Shown here: one piece after another, positions 23,206 to 29,667 of the stretch
Position numbering within the stretch: position 1 is the first letter of the stretch
Layout of the letters: the number at the start of each line of letters is the position of its first letter
Assembly: GCA_017529875.1 (NCBI GenBank)
Contig: JAFXNC010000028.1
Span: 1 to 64,000 of the forward strand
Origin: Ruminococcus sp.
GTDB taxonomy: Bacteria > Bacillota > Clostridia > Oscillospirales > Ruminococcaceae
Length of the DNA stretch: 64,000 bases
Direction of reading: 5' to 3'
The notes under the pieces: generated by a model
What the model was told of the DNA's origin: nothing
The model's database searches: none
The model's input: only the letters and a program-made list of their open reading frames with translations
Translations under genes and position numbers: made by a program

Positions 23206-24618
23206 TCAGAACCTGAAATACAGAAACGGATTGAACGAGCTGCCTGCAAGATATGCCGTGGAGACTATCAGCAGCGCCGCCGTGGTAACAGGCTCGATAA
23301 CGCAGCCGTAGACCGCCGGCAGCTTCACAGTGAGCTTTTTGCCTAAATGCATGAACAGCGGCACCGAGGCTATCACCAGTATCACCAGGAGCTTCCAGCT
23401 GCCGGCTATCCAGTAGAGGTCGTACTTGCCGCCCCAGAAAGGCAGTCCCCCGAGGCCGAACATATTCTTGAAGTTCTGTATCAGCTTTGAGGTATCGTCA
23501 AAGGCGAATATCCCCCAGCCGATGACTATGAACAGCAGCGCATAGATGTGCCGTATCGCCGCGGGCAGCTTGCCAAGAGCTTTGAGCAGGAACAGCTTTT
23601 CGCAGAGCAGTATGATGCCGAAGTACACGCCCCATATCATGAAATTCCAGCTGGCACCGTGCCAGAAGCCGGTGAGGAACCATACCACCATGATATTGAC
23701 GCACTGGCGCAGCTTGCCCTTTCTGTTGCCCCCGAGAGGGATATACACATAGTCCCGAAACCAGGTGGACAGGGATATATGCCACCGCCGCCAGAAATCG
23801 GTGATAGAGTCGGAGATGTAGGGGTAGTTGAAGTTCTCCAGAAACTCAAAGCCGAACATCCTGCCGAGGCCGATAGCCATATCCGAGTAGCCGGAGAAGT
23901 CAAAGTATATCTGAAAGGTGAAGGCGATTATCCCCAGCCATGAGGACGCCACGCTCAGCTCAGACTGCGGGGTGTTGGAGATCTCCTCGAAGAGGGCGCC
24001 GATGTTGTTGGCAAGGATGACCTTCTTGCCGAGACCTATGGCAAAGCGCCGAACGCCCCTTGCAAACTTGTCCAAGGTCTCTTTCCTGCCGGAGAGCTGC
24101 TCCTCAATGGTCTGATAACGCACGATAGGCCCCGCGATGAGCTGGGGGAACAGCGTAACGTAGGTGGCGAGGTTGAGGAAATTGCGCTGAGGCTTTACCT
24201 TCCCCCTGTATACGTCGATGACGTAGGAGAGGGTCTGAAAGCTGTAAAAGGATATACCTATGGGCAGGGTCAGTCCCAGGGGGGTGATCTTCATGTCAAA
24301 GATCGAGTTGAGATTGTCGATAAAGAAATTCGTGTACTTGAAAAACAGCAGTAGCCCGATATTCCAGACTATCGCCGATATCACCGATATTAGCGGGACC
24401 TTGCTCTTTTCCCTGTCTCTGCCGCAAAGCAGACCCGTGATGTAGGCCACCGCGATGGAGGCCAGCATCAGGAACACATACACCGGCTCGCCCCAGGCAT
24501 AGAACACCAGGCTGAATACCAGCAGCACCGCGTTTTTGAACATCCGCGGCACCGCATAGTAGCACACCAGTATCAGCGACAGGAACACAAACAGGAAGGT
24601 CGTACTGCTGAAAAGCAT
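23206..24618 (-). CDS. MBOAT family O-acyltransferase (AlgI/DltB-like)
   Basis: Polytopic membrane enzyme of 470 residues that carries acyl groups across the membrane onto extracytoplasmic polymers. MBOAT features are LPIGISFYSFQTLSYVIDVYRG near 130, LFPQLIAGPIVRY, FDFSGYSDMAIGLGRMFGFEF, NFNYPYISDSITDFWRRWHISLSTWFRDYVYIPLGGNRKG and the catalytic histidine in FLTGFWHGASWNFMIWG. It is the acyl channel partner of the DHHW protein directly downstream. With the lipoprotein and SGNH hydrolase upstream it forms a four-gene surface-modification cassette; the acceptor polymer is not known. Confidence 0.96.
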   Translation of the reverse strand: MLFSSTTFLFVFLSLILVCYYAVPRMFKNAVLLVFSLVFYAWGEPVYVFLMLASIAVAYITGLLCGRDREKSKVPLISVISAIVWNIGLLLFFKYTNFFIDNLNSIFDMKITPLGLTLPIGISFYSFQTLSYVIDVYRGKVKPQRNFLNLATYVTLFPQLIAGPIVRYQTIEEQLSGRKETLDKFARGVRRFAIGLGKKVILANNIGALFEEISNTPQSELSVASSWLGIIAFTFQIYFDFSGYSDMAIGLGRMFGFEFLENFNYPYISDSITDFWRRWHISLSTWFRDYVYIPLGGNRKGKLRQCVNIMVVWFLTGFWHGASWNFMIWGVYFGIILLCEKLFLLKALGKLPAAIRHIYALLFIVIGWGIFAFDDTSKLIQNFKNMFGLGGLPFWGGKYDLYWIAGSWKLLVILVIASVPLFMHLGKKLTVKLPAVYGCVIEPVTTAALLIVSTAYLAGSSFNPFLYFRF

Positions 24619-24633
24619 CTGCTATCTCCCCTG

Positions 24634-25146
24634 TCAGCCGATTATTTCCTTTGCCTTGTCGTTCTCGTCAGAGATGCACATGAAGACGTACTTGCCGTTC
24701 TGCACGATGACAGGAGCGCCCAGCTTGGTCATCTCTGCGGGCTGATAGTTTTCAAAAGCCTTCTTCTGAGCCTCTACACGTGCATTCAGCGCGGTGACGA
24801 TCTCACCGGCAGCGGCATTATCAGTGGCCTCAAAGCAGGCTATCTCCTCTGCGGTAGTTCCGCCGGAGCCGATGTATACCTTGCCCTTGGTGTAGAGGGC
24901 GGCCTTAACGCCGATGACCTTCTCTACCATGTCGCTTTCAAGCTCGTTGAGGCTGTCCACCCACTTCACGCCGCTTTTAAGGCTGTCAGCCACGGCGATA
25001 ACGTCATATGTCTTGTCGGGTGCGGTGCTCTCGGCGACAGCAGCGCCGCCGTCAGCAGCGGAGGAACTGTCCGAGCCCCCGCAGGAGGCCAGTCCGGTAA
25101 CACAAACAGTCAGTGCCGCGATTACGGCGATAAGTTTCTTCTTCAT
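24634..25146 (-). CDS. DUF4358-type lipoprotein
   Basis: Secreted lipoprotein of about 170 residues. The signal peptide ends in the lipobox LASC, with the lipidated Cys near residue 22, then a Ser/Ala-rich linker. The mature part (SLKSGVKWVDSLNELESDMVEKVIGV ... VYIGSGGTTAEEIACFEATDNAAAGEIVTALNARVEAQKKAFENYQP) matches the DUF4358 pattern of ruminococci and relatives, whose role is unknown. I chose the ATG of MKKKLIAV, since the first ATG is too close to AAAGG. It ends 15 bases before the MBOAT start. Confidence 0.9.
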   Translation of the reverse strand: MKKKLIAVIAALTVCVTGLASCGGSDSSSAADGGAAVAESTAPDKTYDVIAVADSLKSGVKWVDSLNELESDMVEKVIGVKAALYTKGKVYIGSGGTTAEEIACFEATDNAAAGEIVTALNARVEAQKKAFENYQPAEMTKLGAPVIVQNGKYVFMCISDENDKAKEIIG

Positions 25147-25170
25147 GATGATCATAACCTTTCTTTTGTC

Positions 25171-26181
25171 TTATTTATTGTCAGCAAGGTACTTTAACCA
25201 TACCATGCAGTAATCCTTGATAAGGTGTATGCCGTCGGTGGAGGCCTCCGTCGGCAGCGAGCCGTCCTCCTGACGGAGCACTGAGTTCACATCGAGGTAA
25301 GTCGAGCCTGTACCGCTCGCCACTTCCTTGACGTACTCGTTGAAGGCGTCAACGTTCTCGGTGGTGAAGACAGGATCGGTATTCACAGCCTCCGGCGATA
25401 CCGGCAGCACCGACTCTATATAGATCTTGGCGGAGGGCTGGAGCTCCTTGATCTTCTCAACGACCTTGATATAGTTGTCCCGGAAGACCTCTTTATACGG
25501 CCAGCCCAGCTCGTTGATGCCGAACATCACGTATACCCGGCTGAACTGCTTCTTTGAGAGCCCGTCGAACACCGTACCGTAGGAGCCGTCGTCAAGGCGT
25601 ATGGTGTCGCTGTCCCAGACCGTGTTGACGTTGAGGCCGGTGGAGGCAAAGAAACTGGCAAGGGGCTTGCCGCTGTTCATACCGAGGCCCACTGTCAGGG
25701 AGTTTCCGATGAACACCGCATCCGAGAAGTCGTCGGTGATATCCGCGGCGGTGGGGAAGGTCTGAGCAGGCTCACCGTTATCCTGAGTGGATTCGGTCTG
25801 CCAGCCGGTGTATGAGGCTGCCTGCTGAGCGGCTGCGCTGAGCTCGGCGGCCTTGGCGGGGTCTATCTCCTCCTGAGAGGAATCCTCCGTATCGAGTGCC
25901 GTATCATCCGGTGCGGAGCTTGCATCCAGCGTCTCGGCAGAGCTTATTGTTATCATACCCGGCTCACTCTCAGCTGTACCCACGGCGGTGCTCTCCTGAC
26001 TGTCGGTCACAGAGCTGTCCGGTGCCGAGACAGGCTCGGGCTCGGGCTCGGAATCGCTGAAACCCTTTATAGCGTTTCGTCCCGCCCACACGGCGGCAAA
26101 TCCCAGCATCAGCAGGCAAACGATGCCCACCACGCTCTGGAACACGATGGCTTTCTTTCTCATATCGTTTTTCTTTCCCAT
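25171..26181 (-). CDS. membrane-anchored SGNH/GDSL hydrolase
   Basis: About 336 residues. One N-terminal membrane segment (AIVFQSVVGIVCLLMLGFAAVWAG) is followed by a ~110-residue Ser/Glu/Pro-rich linker that should span the cell wall. The catalytic part has DAVFIGNSLTVGLGMNSG (nucleophile Ser), YVMFGINELG (the G-x-N of SGNH) and STDGIHLI (Asp and His). It is probably an esterase or acetyltransferase partner acting on the same surface polymer as the MBOAT/DHHW pair. The start at 26181 has GGAAGGGA upstream; the longer frame to 26325 runs through untranslated sequence. It is the first gene of the cassette. Confidence 0.92.
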   Translation of the reverse strand: MGKKNDMRKKAIVFQSVVGIVCLLMLGFAAVWAGRNAIKGFSDSEPEPEPVSAPDSSVTDSQESTAVGTAESEPGMITISSAETLDASSAPDDTALDTEDSSQEEIDPAKAAELSAAAQQAASYTGWQTESTQDNGEPAQTFPTAADITDDFSDAVFIGNSLTVGLGMNSGKPLASFFASTGLNVNTVWDSDTIRLDDGSYGTVFDGLSKKQFSRVYVMFGINELGWPYKEVFRDNYIKVVEKIKELQPSAKIYIESVLPVSPEAVNTDPVFTTENVDAFNEYVKEVASGTGSTYLDVNSVLRQEDGSLPTEASTDGIHLIKDYCMVWLKYLADNK

Positions 26182-26310
26182 TATCCATTCCCTTCCGATA
26201 AAAGGCATAACATCACATACAAAGTTATTATACCACATCAGCCGCATTATTTCAACGGTAATTTTAATAATTTTCCCCGACTGCCGCCGCTTTTTTTCGG
26301 TAGACCCATT

Positions 26311-26341
26311 GAAAAAGAGCCGCACCGGGGGTGCAGCTCTC
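26311..26341 (-). terminator. terminator of the Nudix gene
   Basis: Reverse-strand stem AGAGCTGCACC / GGTGCGGCTCT (one mismatch), followed by TTTTTC, nine bases after the Nudix stop. It insulates the acylation cassette downstream. Confidence 0.85.
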
Positions 26342-26349
26342 TTTCAGGC

Positions 26350-26754
26350 TCAGATTATGAACTTTTTTGCCTTGTTCACTATGCTTCGGTCGTTCTCGTA
26401 GGCAAGCACCTGTCCGGCGCGGTCGATCTCCACCCATTTGATCTCGGATATCTCGTCCTCCTGGGGTACAAAGTCGGTATTCTTGGCCTTTGCGACAAAG
26501 TACACCACGACCTTGACGGTATCCTTGCGGGGCGAATATGTAACGATCTCGCGGAAAGTGGGGTCAAGATTTACCTCTATCCCGGTTTCTTCGAGTATTT
26601 CGCGCTTGGCAGTTTCTATTTCTGTCTCGTCCCCCTCGACGTGCCCTTTCGGGAATGACCAATGCCCGCTGTTGATATGCCTGATAAGCAGTATCTCTGT
26701 GTTCCCGTGATACTTCCGATACACGATAGCACCGCAGGACTTTTCGTGCAGCAT
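26350..26754 (-). CDS. Nudix hydrolase (diadenosine tetraphosphatase-like)
   Basis: 134-residue pyrophosphohydrolase. The Nudix box begins at about residue 37 as GHVEGDETEIETAKREILEE and continues TGIEV, with all the Gly and Glu metal ligands present. The opening EKSCGAIVYRKYHGNTEILLIRHINSGHWSFPKGH and the VVYFVAKA stretch resemble bis(5'-nucleosyl)-tetraphosphatases. It stands alone between its own promoter (26790-26818) and terminator. AAGGAACC precedes the ATG. Confidence 0.95.
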   Translation of the reverse strand: MLHEKSCGAIVYRKYHGNTEILLIRHINSGHWSFPKGHVEGDETEIETAKREILEETGIEVNLDPTFREIVTYSPRKDTVKVVVYFVAKAKNTDFVPQEDEISEIKWVEIDRAGQVLAYENDRSIVNKAKKFII

Positions 26755-26789
26755 GGTCAGGTTCCTTTCTGTAATTTTGTATTGGATAT

Positions 26790-26818
26790 ATTATACCACA
26801 TCTTCCGGCGTTTGTCTA
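26790..26818 (-). promoter_or_regulatory. promoter of the Nudix gene
   Basis: Reverse-strand TAGACA and TATAAT separated by 17 bases, 36 bases before the start codon. Confidence 0.8.
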
Positions 26819-26903
26819 TACTCTGACAGAACATATCATCAATTTTGTGCAAACTACACAAAACGACCTGATTCGGGTTTTGGGGGCGGGGTACCCCGTT
26901 ATC

Positions 26904-27046
26904 ATCAATTGTTTCATATACTGTATTCTTATAAGATGTAGGGGGTTCTCTTTAAGAGAAGGGGGGTTCTCTTTAAGAGAAGGGGGGTTCTCTTTAGGAG
27001 AGGGGGGGTTCTCTTTAAGAGAAGGGGGGTTCTCTTCAGGAGAAGG
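26904..27046. repeat. hairpin array 1: conserved flank plus five 21-base units
   Basis: A 38-base flank (26904-26941) ends TCTTATAAGATGTAG. Five units follow at exactly 21 bases, with their TTCTC starting at 26946, 26967, 26988, 27009 and 27030. Each is TTCTC, five bases, GAGAA, then a G-run of about six. Unit 3 ends GAGAG, and units 3 and 5 differ in the loop. It is not a CRISPR: there are no unique spacers. Confidence 0.92.
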
Positions 27047-27083
27047 ATCTGTTTTGAGTGTGCGCGGTCTCGCGCATATACTC

Positions 27084-27229
27084 ATAAATTGTTTCTTATT
27101 ATCTTTCTTATAAGATGTAGGCAGTCCAAATTTTGGATAGGGGTAGTCCAAATTCTGGATAGGGTAGTCCAAATTCTGGACAGGGTAGTCTATTATTTGG
27201 ACAGGGTAGTCTAAAATATAGACAGGGTA
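27084..27229. repeat. hairpin array 2: same flank plus five 21-base units of different sequence
   Basis: The flank 27084-27120 shares 11 of its first 12 and all of its last 15 bases with the flank of array 1. Five units follow: a 5-base stem (GTCCA/TGGAC type), a 5-base loop, and spacer AGGGTA. Stems change from GTCCA/TGGAC, via GTCTA/TGGAC, to GTCTA/TAGAC, a compensatory-looking series. One spacer has an extra G. The flanks of the two arrays start 180 bases apart. Confidence 0.92.
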
Positions 27230-27280
27230 CGCGATACTGTTCACTGCTGCCTCTCACTTATAGCCTGTTTGGGACAAAAA

Positions 27281-27321
27281 GTTGCACGCGGATGTGCAAC
27301 CCGCCCGGAGAACTTCTCCGG
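27281..27321. other. two perfect hairpins beside the arrays
   Basis: GTTGCAC-GCGGAT-GTGCAAC (27281-27300) and CCGGAGAA-C-TTCTCCGG (27305-27321) lie between array 2 and the palindromic cassette. Neither is followed by a T-run, so they do not look like terminators. Confidence 0.7.
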
Positions 27322-27374
27322 AGCGCACAAAACGCGGGTGTATTTTTGGACTGATAGACTATTCGGGGAACCGG

Positions 27375-27532
27375 GGGTAATAGTAAAAAGTGAATAGTGA
27401 ATAGTCGCGGGACGCCTTCGGCGGGTTTTCGCCGGCGCGGGGTATGCATTCTCGTCACGCAAAGCGAAAACCGTCGCCAACGGCGACTCCATAACTATTC
27501 ACTATCCACTATTCGTTATTCACTATTCGCCG
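27375..27532. repeat. modular palindromic cassette, copy 2 (AATAGTGAATAGT arms)
   Basis: The left arm repeats GTGAATA and its complement forms the right arm (ACTATTCACTATCCACTATT and following). The core holds small palindromes such as GTCGCCAACGGCGAC (27473-27487) and GACGCCTTCGGCG (27411-27423). It has the same design as the copies at 54481, 60242 and 62208 but different arm sequence. It lies 42 bases downstream of the deacetylase stop. Confidence 0.8.
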
Positions 27533-27574
27533 GACCCGCGGGATCCGCTCCGCGATCAGTCTTTTCAGCTTGCT

Positions 27575-28408
27575 TTACCAATTCGTCTCCTGCATACAGT
27601 TCGAGTATATGATCGGGGTTGAGTCGCTCTTGGGCTCTATCCCCTTCGCGTAAAACAGCTCCGTCAGCGTCACCAGCTCGTACCCCTGCTTTTGCAGCTC
27701 CGGGATCAGTGTCTCCAACGCCTGCACCGTCTGGAAGTTCGCCGCCTGATCGTGCAGCAGGATGATGGCTCCGTCCTCCGCCTGCGCCAGCACCTTCTCG
27801 ACGCGCTGCTCCGCCGAGACCTTGTCCTCCCAGTCGTTGCAGCCCTTGCCGTTGATGAAGGGCAGGTCAATTGAGTCGAACATGGTCTGGTTCACCGCGA
27901 TGTACGGCGGCCTGAAAAACCTGGTGGGCTCCCCGGTGTACTTCTCCACCAGGTCCGAAGTGTACTTGATCTCAGCCTTGATCTCCTCGGCGGTCATCTT
28001 GTTCATGTAGGAATGGGTGCGGGAGTGGTTGTTGATCTCGCAGCCCATGTCGTAGGCGCGTTTCATCACCTCGGCTGAGCTTTCGTTGATGTTGTCGCCG
28101 ATGACGAAGAATGACGCCCTCGCACCGTACTGCTCCAACAGGTCAAGCACCTTCGGCGTACAGGTGGTATTGGGGCCGTCGTCGAAGGTCAGCGCGATGA
28201 CCTTGCCGTACTCCGCGGCCTCTTTGACCGGGTGCTGAGTTGTATTGGAAACTGTGGTCACAGCCTCGGCAGTTGTCGTAACTTTCGGGGCCTCAGTGAC
28301 CGGGGTCTCAGAGCTCTGCGGTGCACTGCCGTCCTCAGAGCCGCAGCCCGACGCTAACAATGCCATGACGCTCCCCCCGATCAGCAAAAGTCTTTTTAAA
28401 GCGGTCAT
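27575..28408 (-). CDS. polysaccharide deacetylase lipoprotein (NodB domain)
   Basis: 277 residues. A signal peptide ends in the lipobox LLASGC, then a Thr/Ser/Glu-rich linker to about residue 65 and a NodB catalytic domain: IALTFDDGPNTTCTPKVLDLLEQYGARASFFVIG (catalytic Asp pair), HSRTH (metal-binding H-x3-H), FFRPPY and a late ILLHDQAANF. It should act outside the cell on N-acetylated glycans such as peptidoglycan or chitin-like chains. Its ATG overlaps the yebC stop in a TAATG junction, an unusual pairing of an exported enzyme with a cytoplasmic translation-related protein. Confidence 0.95.
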   Translation of the reverse strand: MTALKRLLLIGGSVMALLASGCGSEDGSAPQSSETPVTEAPKVTTTAEAVTTVSNTTQHPVKEAAEYGKVIALTFDDGPNTTCTPKVLDLLEQYGARASFFVIGDNINESSAEVMKRAYDMGCEINNHSRTHSYMNKMTAEEIKAEIKYTSDLVEKYTGEPTRFFRPPYIAVNQTMFDSIDLPFINGKGCNDWEDKVSAEQRVEKVLAQAEDGAIILLHDQAANFQTVQALETLIPELQKQGYELVTLTELFYAKGIEPKSDSTPIIYSNCMQETNW

Positions 28409-29151
28409 TATTCCTCTTCTTCCTCAGGCATATTGCCCCAGTTGTGGTAAACGTTCTGAACGTCGTCGTTGTCCTCGAGATGCTCCAGCAGGAGGTTCAT
28501 CTTGCGGATAGCGTCCTCGTCGGTGAGGTCGGTATAGCTGGAGGGGACCTTCTCGGCCTCAGCGGAGAGCACGGTATAGCCCATAGCCTCAAGCGCCTCC
28601 CGGACGGTGGTAACGGAATTGGGGTCGCAGCTGATCTCGACTACATCCTCGTCCACGTTGAAGTCGTCAGCGCCTGCTTCCATGCAGTCCTCCATGAGCT
28701 TATCCTCATCGGCGCCGTTATTCTCCAGTATGACGGTACCCTTATCGCTGAACATGAAGGACACGCAGCCGGTGGTGCCCATATTGCCGCCGAACTTATC
28801 GAAGTAGTGGCGGATATCGCCGGCGGTACGGTTCTTGTTATCGGTGAGGCACTCAACGATGACAGCAACGCCGGAGGGGCCGTAGCCCTCGTATACCATA
28901 TCCTCGTAGTTATTCTTCTCGCCGTCGCCGGCAGCCTTTTTGATGATCCTGTCGATGTTATCGTTGGGGACGTTGTTGGCCTTAGCCTTAGCGATGAGGT
29001 CGCGCAGCTTGGCATTATTGGCGGGATCGGGGCCGCCCTCCTTGACTACGACAGCCATTTCGCGGCCGATCTTGGTAAAGATCTTAGCCTTAGCGGAGTC
29101 GGTAGCTTCCTTTTTCCTTTTGATATTAGCCCACTTTGAATGTCCTGACAT
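28408..29151 (-). CDS. YebC/PmpR family protein
   Basis: 247 residues, starting with the invariant MSGHSKWANIKRKKEATDSAKAKIFTKIGRE. Other family blocks are GPDPANNAKLRDLIAKAKANNVPNDNIDRIIKKAAG, YEGYGPSGVAVIVECLTDNKNRTAGDIRHYFDKFGGNMGTTGCVSFMF and TDLTDEDAIRKMNLLLEHLEDNDDVQNVYHN. Members were annotated as transcription regulators; more recent work on relatives links them to translation of proline-rich stretches. The start at 29151 was chosen by the conserved N-terminus. Promoter at 29194-29222. The C-terminus is a run of glutamates. Confidence 0.97.
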   Translation of the reverse strand: MSGHSKWANIKRKKEATDSAKAKIFTKIGREMAVVVKEGGPDPANNAKLRDLIAKAKANNVPNDNIDRIIKKAAGDGEKNNYEDMVYEGYGPSGVAVIVECLTDNKNRTAGDIRHYFDKFGGNMGTTGCVSFMFSDKGTVILENNGADEDKLMEDCMEAGADDFNVDEDVVEISCDPNSVTTVREALEAMGYTVLSAEAEKVPSSYTDLTDEDAIRKMNLLLEHLEDNDDVQNVYHNWGNMPEEEEE

Positions 29152-29193
29152 AATACACACTCCTTTGATAGTAAAACTTGCCTTAACCATATT

Positions 29194-29222
29194 ATTATAC
29201 TACAAAACGCGCATTTAGTCAA
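29194..29222 (-). promoter_or_regulatory. promoter of yebC and the deacetylase
   Basis: Reverse-strand TTGACT and TATAAT separated by 17 bases, 43 bases before the yebC start. Confidence 0.85.
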
Positions 29223-29238
29223 CACCTTTTTTTATTCC

Positions 29239-29594
29239 GCCTTTTGTCTCACCTGTGCGGAGCTTCTCACTTGGTCGGACGGCGGGCAGGGCTTTGGTTT
29301 GAGTTCCGGGGGGCAACCGGTTATCGGGGCTCGTGGTCTTGCACAACTGAGTTTTGTTTTGCCTTTTGTCTCACCTGTGCGGTACTTCTCACTTGGTCGG
29401 ACGGCGGGCAGGGCTTTGGTTTGAGTTCCGGGGGGGCAACCGGTTATCGGGGCTCGTGGTCTTGCACAACTGAGTTTTGTTTTGCCTATTGTCTCACCTG
29501 TGCGGAGCTTTTCACTTGGTCGGACGGCGGGCGGGGCTTTGGTTTGAGTTCCGGGGGGGCAACCGGTTATCGGGGCTCGTGGTCTTGCACATAC
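29239..29594. repeat. tandem repeat, about 2.9 copies of a 122-123 base unit
   Basis: Copies begin near 29239, 29361 and 29484. Each starts GCCTTTTGTCTCACCTGTGC (third copy GCCTATTG) and ends at GGCTCGTGGTCTTGCACA; the first two add AACTGAGTTTTGTTTT. The copies differ at only a few bases, including one extra G in the G-run of copies 2 and 3. Both strands have open frames through it, but without ribosome sites or family likeness. It fills the space between the yebC promoter and the Ca2+-ATPase. Confidence 0.93.
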
Positions 29595-29667
29595 GCATAT
29601 TCCCGCCCCGCCGCACATATAATCCAACATACGACCATGCTGACAAGCTATATATGTGAGGTGCATT

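Larger units (their letters stand above)
26816..27244 (-). pseudogene. possible remnant coding frame across both hairpin arrays
   Basis: A GTG-initiated reverse frame of about 142 codons reads through both 21-base arrays because 21 is a multiple of three. Array 2 gives repeats like VQNLDYP, then PTSYKKDNKK. Array 1 gives repeats like PSLKENP. Near 26945 a one-base shift (five Gs where other units have six) would restore PTSYKNTVYETID in array 1, matching the first module. This looks like the low-complexity middle of a plasmid- or element-type replication initiator, without its N-terminal domain. There is no convincing ribosome site. Remnant status is inference. Confidence 0.25.

Noticed and set aside
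26941..27046. CRISPR-like array
   Set aside because: The units are identical-length repeats with no unique spacers, and no cas genes are present.
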